Shown piece by piece: positions 22,128 through 30,733 of a DNA stretch of 64,000 nucleotides. The notes under the pieces were generated by a model. It ran no database searches, was not told the origin of the DNA, and worked only from the letters and a program-made list of their open reading frames with translations. The position numbers and the translations under genes were made by a program. This DNA is from a virus. Location: IMG/VR virus record IMGVR_UViG_3300006175_000009, positions 1 through 64,000 of that record. One strand, written 5' to 3'. The stretch's first letter is position 1. Every line of letters starts with the position of its first letter.

Positions 22128-22427
22128 CTACTTAGCCCCGACTGCCTGCCAGATGAGAGCCGCAGTACCTGCCACACCTGCCAGGATGGTCAAGACAGAA
22201 TGTGGCATACGGCGCTCTTCCAGCGAGCGGATTCGAGCCTCGAAATCTGGGAGACGCTCGGCAAGCCGGTGACGCTCTAGATCGCGTAGGCGCGGCTCCA
22301 GGTCGGACATGCCCGACAGGCGGGCCTCGATCCTCTGAAGCGCGTCATGAATAGTGCGAACCTCCGCATATACCTGGCTCAGGTCGATCTGAACGACCGG
22401 CTGCTGAGCGCTTTGCTGGTTAGTCAC
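22128..22427 (-). CDS. Holin-like protein, coiled coil plus C-terminal membrane helix
   Basis: 99 residues. An N-terminal Gln-rich stretch and a coiled coil (YAEVRTIHDALQRIEARL, LRDLERHRLAERL) lead to one hydrophobic helix (SVLTILAGVAGTAALIWQAV) at the C terminus, the layout of XhlA-type phage lysis membrane proteins. GTG 22427 follows AAAGGAG. It is the gene directly after the endolysin, which supports a lysis role. Confidence 0.65.
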   Translation of the reverse strand: MTNQQSAQQPVVQIDLSQVYAEVRTIHDALQRIEARLSGMSDLEPRLRDLERHRLAERLPDFEARIRSLEERRMPHSVLTILAGVAGTAALIWQAVGAK

Positions 22428-22463
22428 GGGTGGCTCTCCTTTAGGTAGTTCGGGGAGTCCCTA

Positions 22464-23468
22464 CTAGGGAGCCATCCATGTCATGAGCCAGGTGATCGGA
22501 CCAACGATCCCATCGACCTGGAGTCCGTGACGCTGCTGGAACTCACGGGTCAGTTCCTGGCAGTGAGGGCCGAAGTAGCCATCGACACCGTTCACAGCCC
22601 ACGTACGGTCAGTCATCTTCTGCTGCCAGGTGACAGCCGCAGAATCCTTTCCGTGGTAGGTTCCAGTCCACTGGAGGGTGTGCTGGAAGGCAGGAACGTT
22701 GCCGGTCCAGAGCAGCTTGCGCATGCTGGTCGGGCCAGGGACACCGTCAGCGTCTCCGCCCGAGTAGCCGAGCTTCTGCTGCCACGCCTGGTAGGCTGCG
22801 GTGGTGTGGTCGCCCCACTGGCCGTCAACGCCCTGAGGGTCACAGCCCTGGTTGGCCAGAAGCTGCTGGGCCTGGGAGACCTGCGCGCCAGAAGCCCCGT
22901 AGCCGTAGTCCTGACCGTCGATGGTCACTCGCTGCCGTGGGAGGGACGGCGCAGGTGTCGGGTCTGGAGTGGGCTGTGGCTGACCGCCCGATGGACGTGG
23001 CATGCCAGCCTGAACCCAGGCGTACAGCTTCTCGCCGGGGCAGTCGGTGTTGAAGCCGTCTCGGTGGCCGTGCTTGGAGAGCGTGCGACCAGTCCGTGAA
23101 CAGGCGAGGTCGTACAGGTCATCGCAGGCCGACAGCGCGGCATCCGATGGGTCCTGGTCTCCACCGATGGCGATCTGCACACCGAAGGCGGAACGGTTGT
23201 GGTTCGGGCAGTGGGCACCCTGGAGGTCCCAGCCGCGACCCTCGAAGACGTTTCCGTCCTGATCGACTACGAAGTGGTAGCCGATTCCAGCCCAGCCGTT
23301 CCCCTTGTGCTCAGCGTCGATGCGCTGAGGAACCTGGTTGCCGGTGATGTTGATGTGGGAGCCTCCGTCGTAGTGGACGTAGAACTCCGTGCGCTCACTC
23401 AGGTCAACGTGGTTCGGAGAGCCATCCCACCCTGTGAAGCCCCAATCGGAGCGGGAGATGATGTTCAT
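22464..23468 (-). CDS. Endolysin: N-acetylmuramoyl-L-alanine amidase with two peptidoglycan-binding domains
   Basis: 334 residues. Residues 1-150 form an Amidase_2/PGRP zinc amidase: His32 in YVHYDGG, GWAGIGYHFVV, and KHGHRDGFNTDCPG (His135 and Cys143 as zinc ligands). A Pro-rich linker (about 160-180) follows. Two PF01471-type binding domains come next (VSQAQQLLANQG...GVDGQWGDHT and WQQKMTDRTW...GVDGYFGPHC, then GLQVDGIVGPITW). It cuts the bond between muramic acid and the stem peptide. ATG 23468 has GAAAGAGG upstream. Confidence 0.93.
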   Translation of the reverse strand: MNIISRSDWGFTGWDGSPNHVDLSERTEFYVHYDGGSHINITGNQVPQRIDAEHKGNGWAGIGYHFVVDQDGNVFEGRGWDLQGAHCPNHNRSAFGVQIAIGGDQDPSDAALSACDDLYDLACSRTGRTLSKHGHRDGFNTDCPGEKLYAWVQAGMPRPSGGQPQPTPDPTPAPSLPRQRVTIDGQDYGYGASGAQVSQAQQLLANQGCDPQGVDGQWGDHTTAAYQAWQQKLGYSGGDADGVPGPTSMRKLLWTGNVPAFQHTLQWTGTYHGKDSAAVTWQQKMTDRTWAVNGVDGYFGPHCQELTREFQQRHGLQVDGIVGPITWLMTWMAP

Positions 23469-23510
23469 TGAAACCTCTTTCTCTACGGGTCAAGATTAGA
23501 CCGTTTTGAT

Positions 23511-23541
23511 AACTGACGGTAGTCGGTGGGGGGTGTCAGTT
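23511..23541. other. Inverted repeat upstream of the endolysin
   Basis: AACTGAC and GTCAGTT arms (7 bp, 17-base loop with a G run). Followed by TTTTC on the plus strand, it might stop plus-strand transcripts or be a binding site. Confidence 0.4.
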
Positions 23542-23573
23542 TTCTGCCAGGCAGGCATATGTCGCACTCTTGA

Positions 23574-23942
23574 CTAGATGAGCTTCGCTGGCACGAGGGC
23601 GTTGGTGTCGTGGTGGTAGACAGCGCAGAGGCGGTGGAACCCGTCAGCGATGACCAGCTTGTCGGCACGGATCAGCAGGACGGGGCTCAGGGCCTCGCCC
23701 TTCTTGATCTTCTCCAGATCCTTGGCCACGTGAGGGTCGGTGGCTGGCAGGACGCGAAGCTCGGAAGCCCGAAGAATGTCCTTCGCCTTCTTCTTGACCG
23801 GGTCCACGTTCTCCAGGGCCTCGATCACCTGGTCAACGGCCTCGTCTGGAATGGCCAGAAGGCCCAGGTAGTCCTTGGCCGCCGGGTAGTCGTGGGCCTC
23901 GGGAGCGTCGAGCCACTTGATCTCGGAGGGGGAGTGTGTCAT
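23574..23942 (-). CDS. ParB/Srx-fold protein, 122 aa
   Basis: ELRVLPATDPHVAKDLEKI, then LSPVLLIRADKLVIADGFHR and LCAVYHHD, follow the ParB N-terminal pattern in which a GxHR-type loop binds nucleotide. There is no helix-turn-helix, so it is not a partition protein. A related fold occurs inside the giant portal fusion. ParB-like phage proteins can be nucleases or NTP-using enzymes; activity cannot be told from sequence. Confidence 0.7.
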   Translation of the reverse strand: MTHSPSEIKWLDAPEAHDYPAAKDYLGLLAIPDEAVDQVIEALENVDPVKKKAKDILRASELRVLPATDPHVAKDLEKIKKGEALSPVLLIRADKLVIADGFHRLCAVYHHDTNALVPAKLI

Positions 23943-23945
23943 GTC

Positions 23946-24143
23946 CTACTTCCAGTGAGTGAGAGTGAGATAGAGGTTGACCAGCATGGTCAGTGCGCTG
24001 ACTGCGGAAAGGGTGAACTGAAAGGACGTGTGCTTCCGAACCAGTTCCGCTTCCTTGGCGGCCTTGATGGCTTCCTGGGCTTCCCGCCAGGATTCCAGCT
24101 TATCCAGCCTGTGTTCCAGGCTCGTGAGGTCGTCCGCAGCCAT
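23946..24143 (-). CDS. Small coiled-coil membrane protein, 65 aa
   Basis: ATG 24143 overlaps the TAA of the HNH gene (TAATG). A charged coiled coil (LEHRLDKLESWREAQEAIK) is followed by one membrane helix (LSAVSALTMLVNLYLTLTHW). The layout resembles the holin-like protein at 22128; it may be a second lysis membrane protein. Confidence 0.65.
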   Translation of the reverse strand: MAADDLTSLEHRLDKLESWREAQEAIKAAKEAELVRKHTSFQFTLSAVSALTMLVNLYLTLTHWK

Positions 24144-24595
24144 TAGTCGATCAGGTGCTTCACGAAGTGCTGACCCTCGAAGTCGGAAGCCGATGCTACG
24201 TGAGCGCCTCCGTGCCCCCGATGGTGGAACTGGCAGAGGAACACAAGGTTTTCGTCAGACTCGATCCAGTGACCCAGTTCGTTTGCGTCTGTGATCTCCG
24301 GGTACTGGTGGCGAACCATTTCGAGATCGACTTCGTTTTGGAGAGCCCACTCGATGTGCGCGTGGTGCAGCTCCAGCGGCTTGTCCAGGGTGCAGTCGGA
24401 CATGTCGCCACGGCGCTTTCCGACAGCGCAGACGTACAGTGAGGGGTCCTTCTTCGCGCGCTTGCGGAAGTGCTCGAACTCCTTGTAGTACGGGTCTTCC
24501 TCTCGGGTTCCGTGCTCAGGGAAGTGCACGTTGTAGTGAGAGGAGTGAGGCTGCTCGTGAGCGGCTGTGACGTGGCCTGGCGTGCTGTTAGTCAT
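24143..24595 (-). CDS. HNH endonuclease-like protein
   Basis: 150 residues. YVCAVGKRRGDMSDC gives two cysteines, PLELHHAHIEWAL the catalytic His-His core, and ENLVFLCQFHHRGHGGAH the third block, the order of HNH nucleases with a structural zinc. It may nick DNA during packaging or act as a free-standing homing type enzyme. It overlaps the genes on both sides and so belongs to the lysis-side operon. Confidence 0.75.
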   Translation of the reverse strand: MTNSTPGHVTAAHEQPHSSHYNVHFPEHGTREEDPYYKEFEHFRKRAKKDPSLYVCAVGKRRGDMSDCTLDKPLELHHAHIEWALQNEVDLEMVRHQYPEITDANELGHWIESDENLVFLCQFHHRGHGGAHVASASDFEGQHFVKHLID

Positions 24596-24962
24596 TGGAC
24601 CCCTTCGAGTATGACGGGTGGAGCATGATGGACTCGATCCGGTCGAGCTTGTTAGCGATGTACGTCAGAGCCTCATGGTCGGCATCTGCCTTGGCCGTGG
24701 ACTTGACGTCAAGCTCGTTCTGGCGTCGCTGGAGAGCGGGGAGTGCCCACCACTGAATCCAGTTGCCGGACAGAACCATCAGGCCAGCCCTGGCCCAAGC
24801 TGGCATTGGGAGGATGACCAGAGGGGCGATCATGGCTGTGTAGAACATGACTGGAGAGGCCAGAACCTTGTCGGCAACCCAGGACATGAAGCGGTCAGAC
24901 TTCTCTTCCAGCGAGTGGAATGGATGCTTGACCGCGTCGTGCGTGCGAAGGAGGTTTGACAT
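24588..24962 (-). CDS. Membrane protein with C-terminal helix, 124 aa
   Basis: Two hydrophobic segments (SPVMFYTAMIAPLVILPMP and ARAGLMVLSGNWIQWWALP) precede a charged helix with ADADHEALTYIANKLDRIE. The order and the Q/N-rich turn recall the small low-affinity iron permease-like (PF04120) membrane family, but similarity is only impressionistic. A holin role is possible from position. Confidence 0.6.
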   Translation of the reverse strand: MSNLLRTHDAVKHPFHSLEEKSDRFMSWVADKVLASPVMFYTAMIAPLVILPMPAWARAGLMVLSGNWIQWWALPALQRRQNELDVKSTAKADADHEALTYIANKLDRIESIMLHPSYSKGSND

Positions 24963-24982
24963 ATGACTCCAAGTCTAGCGTA

Positions 24983-27529
24983 TTAAGCGATCTGCACCAG
25001 CCCGGACGGGAAAGATCCACCGCCAGCCAGTGTGTTGTACGTCATCTGTGTGATAGGTGCGAAGGTCGGAACGCACTCGGGCGAAAAGAGCATCATGATC
25101 GAGTTGATGTAGAGGCTCTGCCCGCTTGCCAGGCTCTGCACCAGAGGAACGATTCGAGCGAACCTCGCTCCGGCCACAGGGTTGTAGAAAGCGACCTGGT
25201 CCTTCCACGTGTTCGCTGGAATGTTGAAGGTGGTGTAGTTCGAGGTGCTGATGTAGTTGCCGTTGGAATCGTACCAGTCAACGGACAGGTCGATCTGCTG
25301 ATTTGCCACGGTGCAGTAGAACTTGCACGCAACCATGTAGAAGAAGGAGTTGAACGATGAGTTCGCATCTCCCACTTCGGAAGCCCAACTTGTGACCACT
25401 GGCAGGAATTCGGACTGAACCTTGCTCTGGGCGGTTCCGGTCGAAAGGATTCGGCCTGATAGACCACTGACTCCGGTTGCCGGAGATGGTGAGGACACCA
25501 CTGAGAACGTAGCTCCACCAATTGGGGTGTAGTACGTGGTTCCGGCCAGGAAGAGCGGGTCGCGGTTCAGTGGCGTCAGGTTGCTCATGGTCCCTTCTGC
25601 AACCCCGGTGACCAGGTTCTTGTAGTTCTTGGTCCAGGTGGTGGCCTTGCTTGCCAGGTGCTGTAGATTTGAGTAGCGATTGAAGTCGTTACCCGGAGAG
25701 AGGAGGTAGTCCTCCCATGTGTGAACCAGCTTGGAAGGGACTCCCGCTGCGGTGTAGGTCTGGGCACCCTGGCTGAATAGTCCGATGGGGATAGCCACAG
25801 GAGTGTTCAACGGGTTGCCGTTTTGCCCGATGACAGTTACCGAACTCCAGGCTCCGTCCACGTCGTTGTTGTTGAAGTGACGGGTTCGCTGAAGAGCATT
25901 GGAAAGGTTCTGAACTCCATTGGCGAACCCCACCTGAACGTATGAACTTGAGTCCACTCCAGGGCCTACCTGAACCACGATATGGTAGGTAGTACCTGAA
26001 ACCAGCGAGTAGTTGTAGTCAGGCAGGGGGACGGAAATACGTGGAACTGGACTGAGGGTTGCCGAGATGATGGTTCCGGAGTTCGGGGCCATTCGAAACA
26101 ACTGCCACTGGCCGGAGTTTCCGGTCTGGAATGCAGCCCAAGGCGCGACAATTGCCTCAGTCCAGCGGAACATTTCCCACTGCGGGGCGAAGTCTCCATT
26201 GGCGGCAGTAAGAACCTGACAGAAGCTGGTGTTTCCAGAGCCACCTGAGCTGACTAGGCCCCCCATAAGGGCAATGCAGGAGTCGGTGACGACAAAGCTC
26301 GACTGACCGCCGCCCTGGGCAACTACACCGATTGGGAGGGTAGGGCCCTTCTGCCAGGTTCCGATGATGTTTCCGGTCACCGGGTCTAGGTTGGCGATCC
26401 AGACGTTGGTGACACCAGCTCCACCACCGCCACCAGTGATGCTTGTAGCGCCTCCGGCGTAGATCAGGAAGTTGCCCAGAACGGCCATGTAGCCACCCCA
26501 GGTAGCAACCGGCACAGTCGGACCGCTGTTCCAGGAACTGATCTGCCCGTTGGACGGAGTGGTGTAGTAGACGTTCGAGTTGACGTTACCCGCCGTGTCC
26601 ACGCCACCCGCGATATAGACCGTGTTCGTAACGGGGTTGACCGCCGACACGGAGTAGTTCATCACGGAGGGAAGGGACGCCTGAGCCGACCAGGACCCGA
26701 TGACACCCGTCAGGTTGGACCAGGAGGCCGTGTAGACGGTGTTCAGGGCGCTGGAGTTGGTCCGTCCACCCATGTAGACCACCGTGTTGCTAGTGGCCGC
26801 CAGAGCGCCTCCGTAGGACGCTGAAGGGATGGCTGGCATGGCGATGGCTCCACCCATGGTGGTTCCACCGAGGTACTGAGCTACAGCGGTTGTGGTGGTC
26901 GGGTTACCGCCTGAGTCCTGTCCGCCAGCCATGAGGAAGAAGTTGCCGCTGTAGGTGGATGAGCTGAAGCCTGATGAAGACGAACCGGAGGTCGATGAAG
27001 GGCCAACCCAGTTCGAAGAAGTGGCTCCACCAGCCAGTGCCATGGTGTTGAACATCGGGTGCGCCAGGGGTCCGCCCTGAGAAAGGCCGTACTGCGCACC
27101 GAGGTTGGCCAGCCAGTTGGCAGGAATGAGAGTCTGGGCAAGTGGGGCCGCGACGTTAGGTGATGTTCCTCCGCCGTTGTCTGTGCACAGGCTGACCTTG
27201 ACTGGCGCACCGTTGTTGATGGCCAGCAAGGGAAGCGTTACCCGAAAGACAGTTCCCGTGAAGCCACTGGGGAGAACGAACGGCTGGGTGTAGTCCAGGG
27301 TCGCCTTGTTGGTTACCCAGGTGAAGTTGGTTCCGCCGGTCACAGGGGTTGTCGGAGCCACGGGATCGCCGATGTAGCACGGCACGTTCGTGTGAGTGCC
27401 GAGGAACTGGTTGATGTGGTCAGACTTGTTCGTCCCGGTCACGTCGGTGGTTCCGGTCGGGCGAACTAGGCCATTGTGGGCTGCCTGCCAGTACGGAGGG
27501 TTGTTGGGCGATCCCGAGATGTAAGTCAT
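24983..27529 (-). CDS. Large tail fibre or receptor-binding protein with kelch-like repeats
   Basis: 848 residues. The N-terminal part has KSDHINQFLGTH, similar to the two tail proteins at 29045 and 29873. The middle carries kelch-like repeats: VVYMGGRTNSSALNTVYTAS, TVYIAGGVDTAGNVNSNVYY, LIYAGGATS, each with paired Gly and Tyr/Trp, suggesting a beta-propeller. The C-terminal part (FLPVVTSWASEVGDANSSF onward) looks like a carbohydrate-binding beta-sandwich. It is the last tail gene and likely the host recognition protein. Confidence 0.75.
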   Translation of the reverse strand: MTYISGSPNNPPYWQAAHNGLVRPTGTTDVTGTNKSDHINQFLGTHTNVPCYIGDPVAPTTPVTGGTNFTWVTNKATLDYTQPFVLPSGFTGTVFRVTLPLLAINNGAPVKVSLCTDNGGGTSPNVAAPLAQTLIPANWLANLGAQYGLSQGGPLAHPMFNTMALAGGATSSNWVGPSSTSGSSSSGFSSSTYSGNFFLMAGGQDSGGNPTTTTAVAQYLGGTTMGGAIAMPAIPSASYGGALAATSNTVVYMGGRTNSSALNTVYTASWSNLTGVIGSWSAQASLPSVMNYSVSAVNPVTNTVYIAGGVDTAGNVNSNVYYTTPSNGQISSWNSGPTVPVATWGGYMAVLGNFLIYAGGATSITGGGGGAGVTNVWIANLDPVTGNIIGTWQKGPTLPIGVVAQGGGQSSFVVTDSCIALMGGLVSSGGSGNTSFCQVLTAANGDFAPQWEMFRWTEAIVAPWAAFQTGNSGQWQLFRMAPNSGTIISATLSPVPRISVPLPDYNYSLVSGTTYHIVVQVGPGVDSSSYVQVGFANGVQNLSNALQRTRHFNNNDVDGAWSSVTVIGQNGNPLNTPVAIPIGLFSQGAQTYTAAGVPSKLVHTWEDYLLSPGNDFNRYSNLQHLASKATTWTKNYKNLVTGVAEGTMSNLTPLNRDPLFLAGTTYYTPIGGATFSVVSSPSPATGVSGLSGRILSTGTAQSKVQSEFLPVVTSWASEVGDANSSFNSFFYMVACKFYCTVANQQIDLSVDWYDSNGNYISTSNYTTFNIPANTWKDQVAFYNPVAGARFARIVPLVQSLASGQSLYINSIMMLFSPECVPTFAPITQMTYNTLAGGGSFPSGLVQIA

Positions 27530-28017
27530 TAGTTGTGAATCCTGATGGCTGTGATCTTGGTGGAGGTGTTGTTGATCGTTAGGTTTGCACCTGTGACCTG
27601 GTACGGATACATCTCGAAGTAGTCGGAGGTCCCATTGAAGAAGGACACTCCAGAGCAGTTCATGACGCTGTGGTAGTACGAATCCGTGATGGTAGGCAAT
27701 GCCTGAGCAGCAAAGGCACCTGCGGCTCCCAGGTTACCATTCTTCTTCAGGTCAACGTCACGTCCGGAGTTGTTGCTTGTCTGAAAGTCTAGCTGCCCGA
27801 TTACCAGGTAGTAACCAGCGAGACGGGGAGTGATCCTGGTCGGAGTTCCAGCAGACCACATGCCATAGGGATCGACGTTTGGTGCAGGCCAAGTCAGAGG
27901 CGTGTTGACATAACCCGATGGCCAGCTAACGGCGGAGCCCAGGACGATCTGGATGAAGGGCTGAGATGCCAGCGTGTCGATCTGGGTCGAGTGGATCAGC
28001 TCAAGCGGAGAAGGCAT
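27529..28017 (-). CDS. Tail-associated protein, paralogue 3 of 3
   Basis: 162 residues starting MPSPLELIHSTQIDTLASQP. The pattern DPYGMWSAGTPTRITPRLAGYYLVIGQ, then SGVSFFNGTSDYFEMYPYQ, is shared with the next two genes and recalls C1q/TNF-like jelly-roll proteins on phage fibres. The ATG overlaps the previous stop (TAATG). Confidence 0.7.
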   Translation of the reverse strand: MPSPLELIHSTQIDTLASQPFIQIVLGSAVSWPSGYVNTPLTWPAPNVDPYGMWSAGTPTRITPRLAGYYLVIGQLDFQTSNNSGRDVDLKKNGNLGAAGAFAAQALPTITDSYYHSVMNCSGVSFFNGTSDYFEMYPYQVTGANLTINNTSTKITAIRIHN

Positions 28018-28532
28018 TAGACGTGCACCTTTACGAGGTTCAGAGAAGTTCGTCCCGCGTCGATGGTGGTGTTGGCTCCAGAGAACTGCCAGCCATAGAC
28101 CTCCATGTAGTCGTTGACTCCGTCGAAGAAGCCAATTCCACTCATGGTCATGGTGAAGATGAAGGCGTTGTCGGTGAACGGCGAGATGGTGTTCTGGACG
28201 AAAGTGCTCACGCCGCCGTTGCCTGCTCCGGTTCCACCACCATTCTTGTTCAGGTTGATGATCCGGGAGCCTGATGCAGCTCCGGTGTCGGCCCAGTCGA
28301 TAACGCAAGTCGCCAGGTAGTAACCAGCCACTGGGGGCTTGATTCGAGTCGGTGAGCCCGAGGACCACATTCCATAGGGGTCGAAAGGTGCGGAGTCCCA
28401 GGGGAGAGGCTGATTCGGGCTGACGAACCCTGTGGTGAAGGTGTGGCTGGCCGTCGTGATGACGCGGCACATCGGAGGTGCGGACAGCACGTCGATCTGG
28501 GTCTGGTGGAAGAGTTCCATCGTGGAAGCCAT
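28017..28532 (-). CDS. Tail-associated protein, paralogue 2 of 3
   Basis: 171 residues starting MASTMELFHQTQIDVLSAPP. FDPYGMWSSGSPTRIKPPVA and GIGFFDGVNDYMEVYGWQF align with its neighbours. Coupled by TAATG to the gene before it. Probably a trimeric jelly-roll on the tail tip; inference from sequence style. Confidence 0.7.
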   Translation of the reverse strand: MASTMELFHQTQIDVLSAPPMCRVITTASHTFTTGFVSPNQPLPWDSAPFDPYGMWSSGSPTRIKPPVAGYYLATCVIDWADTGAASGSRIINLNKNGGGTGAGNGGVSTFVQNTISPFTDNAFIFTMTMSGIGFFDGVNDYMEVYGWQFSGANTTIDAGRTSLNLVKVHV

Positions 28533-29035
28533 TAGACGTGAATCCTCAGGATAGAAATCTTGGTCTGGGGGGCATTCAGGTTCAGGTTGCTGCCTGTGCC
28601 CTGATAGACGGCTAGCTGGACGAAGTCTGTTGTGCCGTTGAAGAAATCCACTCCAGAGCAATTTACGACGTTGTCATAGTTGTTGTCGCTTGCAGGCGCT
28701 CCGACCACCTGTCCGATGGTCTGAGTTCCCGCACCGCCGTTCTTGGAGATGTTCAGGATTCGAGATCCTGTGGCGTTCTGAGCGAAGGCGACCTGGCCGA
28801 TGACCAGATAGTAACCGGAAATCTGTGGCGTGTACTTGGTCGGGTCCAGTGAGGACCAACCGTTATAGGAGTCGAGATCTGGTGTCGGCCAGGAGACCTT
28901 CGGAACGGATGAAATCGGGGTCGAGGAAGTCACGCTCGCCACGGACTGGGTTGATGCCAGCTTGGCCAAGAACATGGGCTCGGAGATCAGGAGGTCAATC
29001 TGAGCGTGATTGATGAATTCCAGGGTGGCTACCAA
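28532..29035 (-). CDS. Tail-associated protein, paralogue 1 of 3
   Basis: 167 residues starting MVATLEFINHAQIDLLISEP. LDSYNGWSSLDPTKYTPQIS and SGVDFFNGTTDFVQLAVYQ match paralogues 2 and 3. The three genes arose by tandem duplication and have since diverged in their loops. Confidence 0.7.
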   Translation of the reverse strand: MVATLEFINHAQIDLLISEPMFLAKLASTQSVASVTSSTPISSVPKVSWPTPDLDSYNGWSSLDPTKYTPQISGYYLVIGQVAFAQNATGSRILNISKNGGAGTQTIGQVVGAPASDNNYDNVVNCSGVDFFNGTTDFVQLAVYQGTGSNLNLNAPQTKISILRIHV

Positions 29036-29044
29036 CTCAACTCC

Positions 29045-29872
29045 TTAGGTGACGATGGTGAGAACTCCAGCAGAAGTGCTGACGTTGTTTCGGTAGGACT
29101 GGACATAGCTCATGATTCCAGCCTGCCCGGCCGTATATTCGTAGACAGACGTGATGAAGTTGTTGACGGGGGCAGTTCCGGAAGTCTTACGGAACTGAAC
29201 CGTCCAACGCTGACCTCCGTCTTCCCAGGTTCCCACGATGGATGACCCAAGGTTCTGGACGGAAAGAGGAACCTGATCGTAGATGGCATACGCCAGACCG
29301 AATGCCTGAGCAGTCCACGTGGTTCCGTTGGAAGAGGTCGAGCAAACTCCTCCAGAAGTGGTGGTCGCCTGGACGATTCGGTAGTTGACTCCATCGTTGG
29401 GTCCTGGAGTCGTCACAACCCAGTACTTGGTAGAAGGTGTCAGTCCGGTAACGGGGATCGGAATCAGAAGCGGATAAGGGGCCTGAAAGACAAACTCTCG
29501 GGTCAGGGTGGTGAGAACCAGTGGAGAAGTGATGACCGGGGAGTTCGACCCCGAATCCGGATACAGGCCAACGGTGATCGGTAGCGAGGTTGTTGGGCTT
29601 CCAGGGTTCGAGCAGATCATGTTCAGCGAGATGTAGCCAACCGTGGTCTGAGTCGAAGTGGTGGTGAACGGAATGCCGACATACAGGTTCGTGCACGTCT
29701 GGTTAGTCGTGGTAACAGTGGCTGCGGACGACTGGGCTCGGATGTTCGCCTGGTAGAGAATGGACGCCTGGTGCCCACCCATGAACTGGTTCACCTGGCC
29801 AGCGAAGAGGGCTGAACCCGCGTTGGCTCCAACCCAATCGGGCGTCTGCGGAACGATGAAATTTCCGGGCAT
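29045..29872 (-). CDS. Minor tail protein
   Basis: 275 residues. ALFAGQVNQFMGGHQASILY near the start recalls the NQFLGTH part of the kelch protein. The rest is Thr/Ser-rich beta structure with FQAPYPLLIPIPVTGLTPST. ATG 29872 abuts the stop of the upstream gene. Likely part of the tail tip or fibre. Confidence 0.7.
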   Translation of the reverse strand: MPGNFIVPQTPDWVGANAGSALFAGQVNQFMGGHQASILYQANIRAQSSAATVTTTNQTCTNLYVGIPFTTTSTQTTVGYISLNMICSNPGSPTTSLPITVGLYPDSGSNSPVITSPLVLTTLTREFVFQAPYPLLIPIPVTGLTPSTKYWVVTTPGPNDGVNYRIVQATTTSGGVCSTSSNGTTWTAQAFGLAYAIYDQVPLSVQNLGSSIVGTWEDGGQRWTVQFRKTSGTAPVNNFITSVYEYTAGQAGIMSYVQSYRNNVSTSAGVLTIVT

Positions 29873-30733
29873 CTAGAGCACCTGAGTCTGGAAGGAGTTC
29901 TGGGAAAGACTGATCGACCTGATGGTCTGGACGTACGTCCTGTTGTTGGAAATCTGTCCAGGCCAGTACTCGTAGTAGCTCGATGCGATGGAACCAATGG
30001 CTCCGTTGCGATAGAAGAGCATGTAGGGGGAATTGTCCCCACCGCCATCGAGAGCAACCCAGGCCAGAAGACCTGTGACGTCGCTGGTGAAGAACTGGAC
30101 GTACATTCCACCGGTCTGGTTCGTCCAGGTGGAACCGGAGTTGGTCGAGGTGGAGTAGTACTGGTTGACGTCGGCTGTGGTCTGGTACTGCCAGAAGTAG
30201 TTCTCGGTTCCGGAACTTGTCCTGGTTCCGCTGATGACTACCCAGTAGAACTGCCCGGACACAACGGAAGTCGAAGGGATGCTGACTGGAACCATGAGGG
30301 TCAGTGGAGTCGCGTACAGGTACTCCTGGGTCATGGTCATCTTGGGAGACTGGGGCGTGATCGGTGCTCCAGGCTTCCCGGCGACGTCGGTCCAAATCTG
30401 CACGCTTACCGGGTCTAGCGAGCCATCAGGGTAAGTACCGAGACCAAAGTTGGTCAGGATGTACCCGATGGACGACCCGTTGGACTGAAAGCGCTGAGCA
30501 ACCCATAGGCCAGTGGTACCGCCAGTGAATGACAAGGTGTTGGTGGGGTTGGCGTTGATCGTGGTCGGACCGATCCCCTGGTAGTACGGGATCATTCCAT
30601 GGGTGAGCAGGAGCTGGTTGGCGTGAGCAGCCAGAGCAGGCTGGGCAGTTCCACCACTTGTCAGCAGTGGTGTGTTGACGTTCCAGCCGTTTCCGGTGGC
30701 CGACTGGTAGTTCGCGTTGTTGACATTTGGCAT
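29873..30733 (-). CDS. Minor tail protein, relative of the next gene
   Basis: 286 residues. AAHANQLLLTHGMIPYYQG and YLYATPLTLMVPVSIPSTSV align in style and order with the 275-aa protein, so the two are probably duplicates. Its last third has YMLFYRNGAIGSIASSYYEY, matching FRKTSG..ITSVYEY in the neighbour. Tail tip or fibre component. Confidence 0.7.
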   Translation of the reverse strand: MPNVNNANYQSATGNGWNVNTPLLTSGGTAQPALAAHANQLLLTHGMIPYYQGIGPTTINANPTNTLSFTGGTTGLWVAQRFQSNGSSIGYILTNFGLGTYPDGSLDPVSVQIWTDVAGKPGAPITPQSPKMTMTQEYLYATPLTLMVPVSIPSTSVVSGQFYWVVISGTRTSSGTENYFWQYQTTADVNQYYSTSTNSGSTWTNQTGGMYVQFFTSDVTGLLAWVALDGGGDNSPYMLFYRNGAIGSIASSYYEYWPGQISNNRTYVQTIRSISLSQNSFQTQVL

